A DNA stretch of 41,366 nucleotides from Thermoplasmata archaeon. GTDB taxonomy: Archaea > Thermoplasmatota > Thermoplasmata > Thermoplasmatales > Thermoplasmataceae. Below are positions 8,600 to 17,992 of this stretch, piece after piece (position 1 is the first letter of the stretch; every line of letters begins with the position of its first letter). The translations under genes were made by a program, and so were the position numbers. The stretch covers positions 1 to 41,366 of the forward strand of contig JAJZXU010000030.1 in the NCBI GenBank assembly GCA_021806235.1, read 5' to 3'. The notes beneath the pieces were generated by a model, which saw only the letters and a list, made by a program, of their open reading frames with translations, did no database searches and was not told the origin of the DNA.

Positions 8600-8926
8600 A
8601 TGGAAACAGGCCTAAGGAATATTCTAAGGTGCCCTGTGTGTTTCAGTTCCAGCCTTCAGGTTATGTCATTTTCCGATGATGGAACAGCTGCACCGGGCAG
8701 TGAGGAGGATTATAAAATTATTGAACTGGATACTAGAGAAATATATAATGGCATTATTTTCTGTGCAAACTGCAAACATTGGTTTCCCATAATTAAAAAA
8801 ATTCCGGTGCTGCTTAATGATGAATCAGGTGATAGGAGCAGGGATGGGGAATTTTTAGAAAAATATGAACACACTATACCGAAAGAATTTCTGGATATAT
8901 ATCTAGCAAAAAATAAACAACCATAA
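8600..8926 (+). CDS. Trm112-like zinc-ribbon protein
   Basis: The 108-residue protein has two knuckles, CPVC near residue 11 and CANC near 55, around a linker, followed by WFPIIKKIPVLL. This is the Trm112/UPF0434 pattern (Trm112p family). Family members act as obligate partners that stabilise methyltransferases for tRNA, rRNA or release factors. A TATA-like AAATATTTATATTAT lies about 25 bases before the ATG, so the transcript is probably leaderless. Neighbours on both sides are methyltransferase genes (7810 minus, 9179 plus). Partnering is inference. Confidence 0.75.
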   Translation: METGLRNILRCPVCFSSSLQVMSFSDDGTAAPGSEEDYKIIELDTREIYNGIIFCANCKHWFPIIKKIPVLLNDESGDRSRDGEFLEKYEHTIPKEFLDIYLAKNKQP

Positions 8927-9178
8927 TAATCTATATCCTGTATTTTATTAATTCAGGCTATTACTATAAAAGACCTCTACACAGCAGTTTTTAATGCTTT
9001 ACTATAATATGGAATAATGGGTATTTTATATTTTTAGAATTAAAATAAATAAGTTGCTGCGCTGAAAAATGCCATACTGGGGAAAACTGGTATAATAACG
9101 TTAAATATGTTATACATCCTAACAGATATAATAATAGCTGGAGAAAAGTTTAATTATGGTTATTGTACTGAGTTTATC

Positions 9179-9805
9179 ATGTCTGATCCAGAGTTTGGGG
9201 TATACCATCACTCTACTAAAGAGCAGTCCGAAAACTTAAGAAAAACTGCGAAGGCAATGTTTGAAGAGGCTTTTAAAAAAATAGAGATTCCGGATGATGC
9301 TAAAATAAATATACTCGATGCCGGTGCTGGCTCTGGATTTCTTACATATATAACTGCTTCATATTTTCAGAATGCCCACATTACAGCTATTGACAGTTTT
9401 GCAGATGAATCATTGAAGGGAAATTCAGTGGATAGGATAAAAGAAAACCTGAAAACTCTGGGAATTTTGGACAGAGTAACAGTACTGGAAGAAGATCTCA
9501 GGACACCCATTAACACGGGCAGGATTTTTGATCTTGCCATATCGAACATTGTACTGCACAACCTTGGAAGAGCAAGGTTTTTGGCATATAGCAATATAGG
9601 CAAAACAATTAAATGCAAGGGTTATTTCCTTAATGCTGACGGTTTTATAAGGAAGAACATCTTTACAGATCCATTCAGAAAAGATATGGCCAGAATTGCC
9701 AGTTCATTCTCTCCAGATTTTGCTATGGAGCCCAGCTACCAGAGGAAAAAGTCAGCATGGAGATATATACTTGTTGGATTAAAAACATTATGTGTGGAAA
9801 AATAA
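9179..9805 (+). CDS. SAM-dependent methyltransferase
   Basis: Motif I is NILDAGAGSGFLTYI near residue 45, followed by ITAIDSFADESL and a motif IV-like DLAISNIVLHNL. It resembles Methyltransf_25/31 enzymes; the substrate is unknown. I place the start at ATG 9179-9181 (MSDPEFGVYHHS, 208 residues) because a GTTTAATTATGG box lies about 27 bases upstream. A longer frame from 9107 would add 24 hydrophobic residues and lacks a ribosome site. Together with the 7810 gene and the Trm112-like gene it forms a small methylation cluster. Confidence 0.7.
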   Translation: MSDPEFGVYHHSTKEQSENLRKTAKAMFEEAFKKIEIPDDAKINILDAGAGSGFLTYITASYFQNAHITAIDSFADESLKGNSVDRIKENLKTLGILDRVTVLEEDLRTPINTGRIFDLAISNIVLHNLGRARFLAYSNIGKTIKCKGYFLNADGFIRKNIFTDPFRKDMARIASSFSPDFAMEPSYQRKKSAWRYILVGLKTLCVEK

Positions 9806-10157
9806 ATAACTATGAGGAATACAGTAACTGCATAAATTTAAATAGAATCTATAGCCCAGTACATGTATTTTTATGCATAATATACAGGATCATATAGAAT
9901 AATTAGTCTAAGTTAAATTAGTCTAATTAGAATTAGAAAGTTATTTTAATCATAGAAACTACTTTCTTTATTATATTGTATGATGTTATCATGGAATCAA
10001 AAACAATAAGTGTGAAAAGTATACTAATACTGTGCATATGGAATGTCTTCAACAATGTATGGCTGTGCCCCATTTACCATTTAAGCACATCGACAGATAA
10101 CTTTCATGCATGACACATAAACCTGCATCGCCTGCACTTCCTTGATCAGATTAGAAA
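9806..10157. other. Gap of about 350 bp with a short direct repeat
   Basis: AATTAGTCTAA occurs twice, at 9901-9911 and 9916-9926, 15 bases apart. The repeat has no gene with a clear start just downstream, except a 40-codon frame at 9991-10113 that I do not accept as a gene. No other signal was found. Confidence 0.35.
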
Positions 10158-10190
10158 AAATGATGGCCATATTAATTATAGTATGGCCAT
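10158..10190 (-). terminator. Intrinsic-type terminator of the surface protein gene
   Basis: A perfect 9-bp stem, ATGGCCATA (10163-10171) with TATGGCCAT (10182-10190), sits at the stop codon of the surface protein gene. On the minus strand it is followed by a run of six T (10155-10160 region). This is the best hairpin-plus-T-run in the window. Confidence 0.65.
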
Positions 10191-12313
10191 TATCTCCTTC
10201 TCTTTCCCACCAGAAGCCCTAAAATAGCTATGACAGCTACTGCAACCACTGCTATGGCTACAATCTGAAGAGTGCCCAGTTTAAAGGGAGTTGCCGGAGC
10301 TACTGGAGCTGATGGCAGGGCAGATGGTGTATATGCCCAGTAGAGTGTTGGGTCCTTTGGGAGATTATATACATATAATATAACCGTAAAGTTTGAGGTA
10401 AAGGTTATGCTGAAATTCTTATCCCTTACATTGTTAATATATACAGAGCTGTTAAGTATCTCAGCAACTGTAACATTCTTCATGCTGTTATATGGTATCA
10501 TGACCGTTAATGTCCCGTTATTTGTGGCAGTGAAATTTACGGTTACTGAACCGTTTCCATTTATTACCTTTGCAATTGTAACGTTATATCCCGTGGCATT
10601 TGTTCCATTTGCTACCCTGCTTGATGTGTATTTTGGCTCCTTTACCAGAACAAAGTTCACAGTTTGTGATGTTGTTGCATTAATGCTTTTTGATATGGGG
10701 AAATAGCCAGGACTGTAAGCCGAGACCGTGTAATCACCTTTAGCAACTGATATGCTGTAGCTACCGTTTAATGGATTGACTGGGACAGGGTTTCCACCTA
10801 TAAATACAGATGATCCGAATGATGGGGTAACCTTACCTGAAATTGTTACAGAATTTGTTATTGCAGATAGTGTGATGTTCTGTGTTGTGGTTTTTCCGGA
10901 AGCTATAATAATTGTATAGGTTTTGCTCTGGTACCCTGAATGTGTTGCTGAAAGATAGTATTTACCAGGAGTCAGTGATATATTATATTTCCCATTTACT
11001 ACCGGTATGGACATGCCACTTAAAAGAAGTGTGGTTCCAGATGGGGAAACCGTGCCACTGAGATAGCCACTGCTTGCTACCATTGGGATGTTTGTACTGC
11101 TAAGTACCATATTTACACTTATGGAATAATTGTAGCCTTCCACTGACATACTGTAGGCCATGCCAAATTTCACCATGAGGCCGGAATATGCACCAACATA
11201 AATATTGAAACTCATATTATTTTCAGTTGCATTCTGCCCAGAAATCTCATAAGTTGAAAAAGTCCCGGCAGCTGTTGTAACTGTAACATTTTTAACACTG
11301 AAATGTGTAAAATCAAAGAATGCCGGAGCCTTCCCGTTTTTTAACATTAATAAACTTGTCGAATTTAAAGCCATGAAATTGCCCGTGTTAGTAAGGCTAG
11401 CAGTGTAGTTGCCTGATTGCCCAAAGAAATAAGAACTATTGCTGGAAGTAACATTAAAAGCGAAACTCCCATTTGACTCAACAGATGTAATTTTATATTG
11501 CGAGGTGATAAATGTTGTGGTCGTTCTCATGCCGGTGCTAAATGGGGGATGCCCTGAGATAGGGATGTTTGTAGAATTTGCTTTTAGATACAGGCTTGGT
11601 ACAGATATGTCAGAACTATTAACATATGCTTTAAGGACCAGTCCATTGTTGTATGAAAGATAAGACGTTAGATTTTCATATAGTTCAGTTGTATTAACCT
11701 TATCGGCCCTTACTGTTTTGCCGGATATGGTATAGTTTATGTTGCTATTAACAGTTGCACCGGACATCATAGGTGTATAATGGCCAGAATCCATAAAGTA
11801 CAGTGCATACGTAGAGAATGCTGGGAAACCATAATAATTAGAAATCCCTATCTGATAAGTGCTAGAAATTCCCGTTCCCGCAATAGTAGTATTATTTGCA
11901 TAGGTGGTTTCCTTAACGTCGCCTACAGTATTGGCATAATTTATGTAAGAAACGAATTTTACAGAATACGACGTTGCATTTTCTTTATATATAGAAACAT
12001 TGTATGTACCATTGTATGTACCGTTGTTGTAGCCATAAGAACTGTATGAACTGAAAGTGTAATTCACATAAGCTCCCTTAAAGAGCCATGAAGGCGTTAT
12101 TGATGATATATTAGTAGGTGGACTATTTGTTTTTACTGAACTAATATATGAATAATTAGTATATGCACCCTTGAAAAACCAGGGAGGAGAATTTGAAGAT
12201 GAGACCGATGGGGTAGATGCCCCTGAGGGGATAACCGGACCTACACTGGCAAACAACATTATCACTACCATTATAAACGCGAATAGAACAGAAACACTAT
12301 ATTTTTTTACCAT
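10190..12313 (-). CDS. Large exported, membrane-anchored surface protein with two carboxypeptidase-regulatory-like domains
   Basis: From the ATG at 12311-12313 the product has 707 residues. A signal peptide (VKKYSVSVLFAFIMVVIML) is followed by a duplicated motif: PPWFFKGAYTNYSY, then PSWLFKGAYVNYTF about 40 residues later. A long Ser/Thr/Asn/Tyr-rich ectodomain follows with dozens of N-x-S/T sites, as expected for a heavily glycosylated coat protein of an acidophile. Near residues 410-560 two tandem beta-sandwich repeats appear (GTVSPSGTTLLLSG with GKYYLSATHSGYQSKTY; GKVTPSFGSSVFIGG with GDYTVSAYSPGYFPISK), like CarboxypepD_reg/PEGA folds. The C-terminus has a membrane helix (IVAIAVVAVAVIAILGLLVG) and KRRR stop. 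A frame beginning at 12376 would place 21 extra residues before the signal and is unlikely. Function may be cell coat or substrate binding. Confidence 0.8.
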   Translation of the reverse strand: MVKKYSVSVLFAFIMVVIMLFASVGPVIPSGASTPSVSSSNSPPWFFKGAYTNYSYISSVKTNSPPTNISSITPSWLFKGAYVNYTFSSYSSYGYNNGTYNGTYNVSIYKENATSYSVKFVSYINYANTVGDVKETTYANNTTIAGTGISSTYQIGISNYYGFPAFSTYALYFMDSGHYTPMMSGATVNSNINYTISGKTVRADKVNTTELYENLTSYLSYNNGLVLKAYVNSSDISVPSLYLKANSTNIPISGHPPFSTGMRTTTTFITSQYKITSVESNGSFAFNVTSSNSSYFFGQSGNYTASLTNTGNFMALNSTSLLMLKNGKAPAFFDFTHFSVKNVTVTTAAGTFSTYEISGQNATENNMSFNIYVGAYSGLMVKFGMAYSMSVEGYNYSISVNMVLSSTNIPMVASSGYLSGTVSPSGTTLLLSGMSIPVVNGKYNISLTPGKYYLSATHSGYQSKTYTIIIASGKTTTQNITLSAITNSVTISGKVTPSFGSSVFIGGNPVPVNPLNGSYSISVAKGDYTVSAYSPGYFPISKSINATTSQTVNFVLVKEPKYTSSRVANGTNATGYNVTIAKVINGNGSVTVNFTATNNGTLTVMIPYNSMKNVTVAEILNSSVYINNVRDKNFSITFTSNFTVILYVYNLPKDPTLYWAYTPSALPSAPVAPATPFKLGTLQIVAIAVVAVAVIAILGLLVGKRRR

Positions 12314-12515
12314 GATTATATATTCACTGCGTAGTATTTTAAGTAATATGACACTTAAAGTGTTGTGTTGTGACACATCGCTGGAGAATTAGCATTATTT
12401 AATAGTTTTTACAGGTACACTTAGAAGAAAGCCCTGATATTTAATCAATAGACTATTAGGTACTGCATGGAAGGCACAGAGATCTGAATTATAATTATTC
12501 TGCAGGGCATCAGCC

Positions 12516-13457
12516 CTATTTTACGGGATAATCAATATATGGATTATTATATGAACTATGCCTGTATGTGACCATAACATCCTGGTCAAAATTTTTCATT
12601 TTTTCAGTAATGTCCTCCAGAACAAGGAAATTTTCTGTGTAAAATACAAATATTGAGAAATCTGCAAAATTCTTGTAAAGAATAAGCCTGTCATTTAAAG
12701 ATTTCAGTAGCAATATTCCAGGCAACCATTTGTGGACATCCCCCCTCAGTATAAAGCTGCTTATCAACATTCCACTGGCTTTGCTGGTGTCCAGAAAGAC
12801 CTCTTCATAAATTACCTTCTCCTTCAGAAGATGTTCTATCTTCCTTCTGAGTGTCCTTGATGGAATTTCAAGTTTTTTTGCAATTTTGTTTATATTAATC
12901 CTGAATGGATCCTGGTATATAACTTCATGTACAATTGTCATGTCTATCCCACTTAACTCAATGAGTTTTGTGCTGGAAGATGGCATGGCTTCAATGTCCT
13001 CTAACGGTACTTTTATTAAATTACTAATAATGTTTATTTTGTTCTTCAAATCAGCATCGTTCCGTGCGATTATAGAAATGCCTGTGATTCCTATTTCTTC
13101 CACAATATCGGAATATGGAGGCGTAGGGTTTAGGATGCGCAGTACAGCGAAAAGCACTCTCTCAACAAAGATAAGTTCCTTAAACCTGTCAATTATGGCT
13201 TGCTGGAGACTCCTCCCACTTCTTTTAAGGATATAATACCTGTTCCAGCACATATAACTATCATTTGCATAAAATTTAACACCTGTAATTATGCCGGACT
13301 GAAACATTTCTGCAATTCTGGATTTCACTACCGCTGGATGTACATGCAAATCCTTTGCTATGTGGTATACTGATGGCCTGCTTGCATACCTATCAGTGCC
13401 ACCATTTGGCCACTGGAATTTTCGAATAATATCAACAGATATTTTATCAAACAGCAT
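12516..13457 (-). CDS. Two-winged-helix DNA-binding regulator
   Basis: The 313-residue protein contains two helix-turn-helix units. The first is near residues 30-60 (SVYHIAKDLHVHPAVVKSRI) and the second near 195-225 (INKIAKKLEIPSRTLRRKIE), each followed by a wing-like strand and an alpha/beta half. The layout recalls duplicated Lrp/AsnC-like proteins known from Thermoplasmatales. It is transcribed in the same direction as the surface protein gene and lies 200 bases upstream of it, so regulation of that gene is possible. No effector-binding motif is recognised. Confidence 0.65.
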   Translation of the reverse strand: MLFDKISVDIIRKFQWPNGGTDRYASRPSVYHIAKDLHVHPAVVKSRIAEMFQSGIITGVKFYANDSYMCWNRYYILKRSGRSLQQAIIDRFKELIFVERVLFAVLRILNPTPPYSDIVEEIGITGISIIARNDADLKNKINIISNLIKVPLEDIEAMPSSSTKLIELSGIDMTIVHEVIYQDPFRININKIAKKLEIPSRTLRRKIEHLLKEKVIYEEVFLDTSKASGMLISSFILRGDVHKWLPGILLLKSLNDRLILYKNFADFSIFVFYTENFLVLEDITEKMKNFDQDVMVTYRHSSYNNPYIDYPVK

Positions 13458-13595
13458 TCTTTAATAACCCCTTCTTTTATAACTGTTCAGGATTTGTCGA
13501 TCTCCCGGGAATTTTCCTAAACTATAGGACCTGTTATCCGGCCCATATTCCATGTTTTCCCTATCATACTTTTAATTATTTTATATAGCTACTGA

Positions 13596-13877
13596 TCATG
13601 TACTGTATTCCCTATCAATATCCGTATATAGCCCACTGTATACAGTAGATCCCTGAGTGTCTGGGAACCTCAATATATTAGACATGACCAATGCATTACT
13701 CAATTCTGATAAACCATTTCTGGCACCTTCAAAGAATTGACCCCTCAATCTGTAATATACTGGTGATTCCGTGCCATATTTGCGGTGGTATTCTATAACT
13801 GTAATATCTGTATTAATGGCTCCTGCCATAATATTAAACTTCTCACACCACTCCTGTAATTTTTTATAATACCACAT
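13596..13877 (-). CDS. Small hypothetical protein
   Basis: A 93-residue reading frame begins with ATG (WYYKKLQEWCEKFNI) behind an AT-rich, TATA-like region. The composition is normal for a soluble protein, with motifs such as VIEYHRKYGTESPVYYRLRG that look evolved. I do not recognise a family. It could be a complete small protein or the remnant of a larger one. It has no close partner gene. Confidence 0.45.
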   Translation of the reverse strand: MWYYKKLQEWCEKFNIMAGAINTDITVIEYHRKYGTESPVYYRLRGQFFEGARNGLSELSNALVMSNILRFPDTQGSTVYSGLYTDIDREYST

Positions 13878-14072
13878 ATATATATAGGTAATAATATTCC
13901 ATAATATTTATATATTTCTTTATGCACGTATTACAATTTAAAGCAACCCACACGAGGGAGAATGATGTTATTCAACAAAAACCGGTAAATTACGTATTGT
14001 AGCAAGCATCATAAAAAAATAATAAATAAAGGTTAAACAAAAATTTATATATTTTTAACATTATACTTATAA

Positions 14073-14675
14073 GTGGATAATACATTGAACCTGTACAATA
14101 TTGAGGGCGAATTTAAACCATTGAAAAGGGTTTATAAACTGGCAAAAGATTCTGCAAATACAGGAATAATTGTTGTGCTAACCTCTACAATGATCCTGGC
14201 AATTAGTTTACCGGGGTCCGGATACTTTTCTATATATATGGCACTATACATTGTTTCGATTTTATCATATGTTATTCGATATTTATTTAATATAGAATAC
14301 ACATCAAAACTCAGGTATATAATTACAGATTCAGATGTCGACATTCTGCATAAAAATAAAATAATAGAATCAATACCATTATACACTGTGGAAAAACCTG
14401 TTATTATCAGGAAAACACCAAAAAATCAGAAGATGCAGGATAGTTTTTCCATATTTTTTATGCCGTATAATTTTCTGGATTTAAATGAAATAAAGGTGAA
14501 TAGGGCACAGGATAGGCATGAGCTATATAAATTATATAGGAAGAATAAGGATAAAAATTATGGAGATTATAATTTCAATAAAACCATAAGAAAAAGGTCA
14601 TTTAACTATCTTGATCGTGATACTGTAATTGATGTATTGAAGGTATATAATAAAAATAATAATATTCAGATTTAA
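14073..14675 (+). CDS. Membrane protein with two helices and PH-like domain
   Basis: This 200-residue protein has two membrane helices (GIIVVLTSTMILAISLPG and YFSIYMALYIVSILSYVI) near residues 32-70. A beta-rich part follows (KLRYIITDSDVDILHKNKI, SIPLYTVEKPVII) that resembles the bPH/YdbS-like domain, then a charged tail. It starts with GTG at 14073, about 25 bases after a TTTATATATTTTT box, so a leaderless transcript is likely. Function is unknown. Confidence 0.6.
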   Translation: MDNTLNLYNIEGEFKPLKRVYKLAKDSANTGIIVVLTSTMILAISLPGSGYFSIYMALYIVSILSYVIRYLFNIEYTSKLRYIITDSDVDILHKNKIIESIPLYTVEKPVIIRKTPKNQKMQDSFSIFFMPYNFLDLNEIKVNRAQDRHELYKLYRKNKDKNYGDYNFNKTIRKRSFNYLDRDTVIDVLKVYNKNNNIQI

Positions 14676-14776
14676 TTAACCGTTAAATGTTAAAAATAAA
14701 TATATAAAATATGGAAACACCGGAAAATCAATATTATAGGAAAGCTTTTATATAAATTTCATATCCATGCTATTAC

Positions 14777-15985
14777 ATGTCAAACAAATGGATAATTTTG
14801 CTGCCCTACTGGTTTCTATTATTCACAATAGGGTTTGGATGGTTTCTGCTTGCACCACTGGTACCTGCACTGGTAGGTTCATTCCACGTAAGTATCGGAT
14901 CGATATTAATTTTGATATCAGCATATGGTTATACTATGGTAATCTTCGGGCTATTGGCCGGATATATATCTGCAAAATTTACGGTTAAAACCGCAATTTA
15001 TGCTTCCGCAATAATATCCATTGCTGGATTAGTTGGCAGGGCTATTTCACAGAATTATACAACATTTCTTGTAACAGGCATAATTGCCGCAATAGCATAT
15101 CCTATGGCAATGGCACCGGTTGGCAGCATCGCCAAATCGCTATTCCCCGTGAAGTCAAATACTGTTATAGGCATAAGTGTTGGAATACTTTTCCTTGGCC
15201 TGGCATCCGGTTCATTTCTAGGGCCATATGCATTCGGTTCGTTTGGGCTGTCCGGTGCACTGTGGCTTACAGCAATCCTTTCAGTGGTTGCCGCGGTATT
15301 TGTTTTTACTGGCATAAAAGGGTATCCTGTATACTATAAGGGCAAATCATTAAAGGGTGTTTTCAGAGCCGGAATGTTAAAGAACTGGTATGTTGGCCTT
15401 GCCATATCCTCAATGTCTGTAATGTTCGGTTCAATAGGTTCAACTGTGTTACTGCTGCATAAAATTTCATTAAATTATGCACTGGCATACGGTGGTATTT
15501 TTGGTGGGCTTGTATTTCTTGGTTCAGCAATAGGTGCCATAATTATACCACCGGTTTTTGAGAGATATAAAATACTGCACAAAGGTTTTATAATTACCGG
15601 TACATTGATGTTTGTATCCATAGCTATTGTGGCCATAAGTTTATCATATTCGGTTTTAATAATAGTTATAGCTACAGGCTATTTCTTATTCGGCATATTC
15701 GGAAATGCATACTGGTCCATGGCAATGACATCCACAACAAATTATGTAAACGACCCCGCCCAGGCCGGATTTGCCACGTCTATGTACAGTGTGTTCACAA
15801 ATCTTGGGGTTGCATTTATACCGGTATTCCTGGGTGTGGATTTTGCATCATTATCAACCATAACTACGGGTGTTGCCATCGTGCTTGTGATTGAATTAAT
15901 TGCAATGGCACTATCACCATTATTAAAAATTGAAAGAAAATCTGAAAGTGGTAATGAAGGCACACATTATAATATAGGCCGGTAA
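14777..15985 (+). CDS. Major facilitator superfamily transporter
   Basis: The 402-residue protein has about 12 membrane helices and the Gly/Ala-rich texture of MFS carriers. The first helix region (FGWFLLAPLVPALVGSFHV) and loop 2-3 (GLLAGYISAKFTVKTAI) match the usual MFS pattern, in which the loop carries a G-x3-D/R-x-G-R-like motif, here degenerate. It ends in a short hydrophilic tail. A strong TTTTATATAAAT box lies about 28 bases before the ATG. The gene appears to be single, and the substrate cannot be inferred. Confidence 0.85.
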   Translation: MSNKWIILLPYWFLLFTIGFGWFLLAPLVPALVGSFHVSIGSILILISAYGYTMVIFGLLAGYISAKFTVKTAIYASAIISIAGLVGRAISQNYTTFLVTGIIAAIAYPMAMAPVGSIAKSLFPVKSNTVIGISVGILFLGLASGSFLGPYAFGSFGLSGALWLTAILSVVAAVFVFTGIKGYPVYYKGKSLKGVFRAGMLKNWYVGLAISSMSVMFGSIGSTVLLLHKISLNYALAYGGIFGGLVFLGSAIGAIIIPPVFERYKILHKGFIITGTLMFVSIAIVAISLSYSVLIIVIATGYFLFGIFGNAYWSMAMTSTTNYVNDPAQAGFATSMYSVFTNLGVAFIPVFLGVDFASLSTITTGVAIVLVIELIAMALSPLLKIERKSESGNEGTHYNIGR

Positions 15986-16126
15986 CATATTTCCATTCTT
16001 ACCTGAAATAACTTTAAATAATGTTTAAAATCAAAAATGTGTACAATAAAGGCAATATGCGGGAAACAACCTGCACTAAAATGAATGTTGTGGTATAATA
16101 ATATGGAAGTTGATATAAACAATAAT

Positions 16127-16540
16127 TCATAAAATATTGAGCCTATTTTCCTTAATTTTATTGATTAATTTTTTATCAGATGTGATTAATGGTATTGATA
16201 ATGTTATAGCTAAAAAAACATACGCCGCATCGTAAACTGTAATACCCATTTTTTTAGATACAGAAAAAGCACCTTTAACTATTTCATTAAAGTTATGAAT
16301 TTTCATTAAATTTAAAAATGAATAAGTTTTATCTATAATGATTTCACCGTCATCCACACTCATATCATTTCTTTGAATCCTCCTCCATACAGTATTGAAT
16401 GATTCATAGTACGTAAGGTCAATTACATGAAAATAATCAAATTTAGATATTCTATTTTCGATAATTTCGGTAGTACTATCTTTTAATAAAAGTGACATTA
16501 TGGCTGATGTGTCAAGAACTGCCTCTTTATTATCTGTCAC
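16127..16540 (-). CDS. vapC: PIN-domain toxin VapC
   Basis: This 137-residue protein carries the PIN acidic quartet: VLDTSAIM at residues 8-15, YYESFN near 44, ITVYDAAYVFLA near 100 and TSDKKL near 120. VapC toxins are ribonucleases, often cutting tRNA or rRNA, that are kept silent by VapB. The gene overlaps the vapB gene by 11 bases. All active-site residues are present, so this pair appears functional, unlike the vapC at 18226. Confidence 0.85.
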   Translation of the reverse strand: MTDNKEAVLDTSAIMSLLLKDSTTEIIENRISKFDYFHVIDLTYYESFNTVWRRIQRNDMSVDDGEIIIDKTYSFLNLMKIHNFNEIVKGAFSVSKKMGITVYDAAYVFLAITLSIPLITSDKKLINKIKENRLNIL

Positions 16541-16754
16541 GGTCGCCTCTTATTAATTTATACGAATCATCAAATATTCCATATTTTACTTCCATTTTAT
16601 TTCTATTATTATTTATATCATTTAATTTTTCCTTTATCTGTTCCTTTTTAATTAATAATTCAAGATATTTTCTCACCTCATTATTATAATTTATTTTATA
16701 TTCCTTCAGCCCCTTTTTTAATTCTTCCGATATTCTTATAGAAATAATATCCAT
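16530..16754 (-). CDS. vapB: Antitoxin VapB (ribbon-helix-helix type)
   Basis: The 74-residue protein begins with IISIRISEELKKGLKEY, the strand and first helix of an RHH DNA-binding domain. A charged helical tail follows (KYGIFDDSYKLIRGDRDR) that would wrap around the toxin. It is directly upstream of and overlaps vapC. A CTTTATATAATTTT box lies about 30 bases before the ATG, so expression is leaderless and probably self-repressed. Confidence 0.8.
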   Translation of the reverse strand: MDIISIRISEELKKGLKEYKINYNNEVRKYLELLIKKEQIKEKLNDINNNRNKMEVKYGIFDDSYKLIRGDRDR

Positions 16755-16949
16755 GTTTATTATATATTATAAAATTATATAAAGTTTTCTTTATTGTTTA
16801 CATCAACGTTTACCAATTTGTTTATTTAAATTCCGTTTTTATAATTTATTCCAACCGGTAAAATAAATGAAATATTCACTGTAATAAACCGTAAAGCATA
16901 GTTATATTCCCTGATTTTGGACGATAAATATGATGTATAAATATAAATT

Positions 16950-17612
16950 TTAAGATTTAGTAATCATCTTTGCAGCCAGCTGGAATAGCGATATTGAATG
17001 CATCCACACCCTTCCCGGCCCTCTCATTCTGGCAAAGAACAGGCCTTCACCTTCAAGCCCACCAAGAATCATGGTTTTCAATCCGCCTATTCTGGCAACA
17101 TTATATTCTATAGTATTATCAAAGGCCAGAACATGGCTCAACTCAACGTTTATTTCTTCACCGGGTTTAAGTTCTCTCTCAACAACCTGTCCATGCCCGT
17201 GCAGGAAAATTGATCCGTTTCCTGAAAAGTTCTCAAGGAAAAGACCTTCTCCTCCTAAAATTCCCTGCCACATGCCTGCAAATTTGCTTGAATAATTTAT
17301 TGATGAATCCATGCATAAAAATGCATTAAATTCTCCTATAATTCCATTGCCATCAAGGTCTATTTTCACAATTTTCCCGGGTAAAAATCCTGCGGATCCT
17401 ATTTCGCCAGGACCCTCAACCCTTAACAGAAATACAGCAGACCCGGCAAGCATGTGCGAAAACATTCCCTTGAGCCCACCTCCCCTTACATCAAGTTTCG
17501 ATACTGTGTCTTTATATATTAAATGCCCCGGTTCAATCAGTACAGATTCACCGCTGGATAAAACAGTTTTAAGGTACTGCACGTCTCCACCAATAATATC
17601 ATAGTTTACCAT
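16950..17612 (-). CDS. AIM24 / TIGR00266-family protein
   Basis: The 220-residue protein consists of Gly-rich beta repeats: GGGLKGMFSHMLAGSAVF, FAGMWQGILGGEGLFLENF, then LKTMILGGLEGEGLFFARM. This is the signature of the AIM24/DUF124 family (trimeric beta-barrel fold). Function in archaea is unknown; the mitochondrial AIM24 affects inner-membrane organisation. The ATG at 17610-17612 follows a TATA-like AATTTATATATCC box. The gene is alone on its strand, with no evident partner. Confidence 0.85.
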   Translation of the reverse strand: MVNYDIIGGDVQYLKTVLSSGESVLIEPGHLIYKDTVSKLDVRGGGLKGMFSHMLAGSAVFLLRVEGPGEIGSAGFLPGKIVKIDLDGNGIIGEFNAFLCMDSSINYSSKFAGMWQGILGGEGLFLENFSGNGSIFLHGHGQVVERELKPGEEINVELSHVLAFDNTIEYNVARIGGLKTMILGGLEGEGLFFARMRGPGRVWMHSISLFQLAAKMITKS

Positions 17613-17957
17613 AGTATGGTAAAAGGTAGGATATATAAATTACTTTTGCCGGTTATGGATTAAATTAATTGATAAAAAATTTCTACGTTATCCCCGGTCG
17701 AGCTCCTGTTTAAAGGTTACTTAACTATAGATCAAACTGCCAAGCCGGAAGTGAAATTAAACAGTAAGAAATTAAAATATATCATAAATGAGAAAAAGAA
17801 GGACAGATCAATCTCTAACCGGCCTTATACGGTTATGCACTAATATTTCAGGGCTATTTACTGATAGAACAACACGCCTCTGCCAGAGTTACCCGCATTT
17901 AATATAACTGAGCGATTTTATACCATTATTTCCTGGGAAAATGTAGTAGACGGAGAG
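17613..17957. other. Gap of about 345 bp
   Basis: Between the AIM24-like gene and vapB I see no open frame with a start, no tRNA-like fold and no clear repeat. It contains the promoter of the AIM24-like gene at its left edge (about 17625-17645). Confidence 0.4.
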
Positions 17958-17990
17958 GTTTATATAATACACACATATGTGTATTTAATA
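17958..17990 (+). promoter_or_regulatory. Promoter and operator of the second vapB
   Basis: A GTTTATATAATA box (17959-17970) lies about 30 bases before the ATG. Directly after it comes the perfect palindrome ACACATATGTGT (17971-17982), at the expected transcription start. This is where a VapB repressor would bind. Confidence 0.6.
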
Positions 17991-17992
17991 TT

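Noticed and set aside
9901-9926. AATTAGTCTAA direct repeats as an operator pair like those of the ATPases
   Set aside because: They are not palindromic, spaced only 15 bp, and no gene with a fitting start follows.
9991-10113. A 40-codon frame starting ATGGAATCAAAAACAATA
   Set aside because: The TATA-like sequence is too near the start and the product shows no recognisable features; length is within chance.
17071-17604. Plus-strand frames opposite the AIM24-like gene
   Set aside because: Pro/Ser-rich shadows of a glycine-rich gene, with no start signals.
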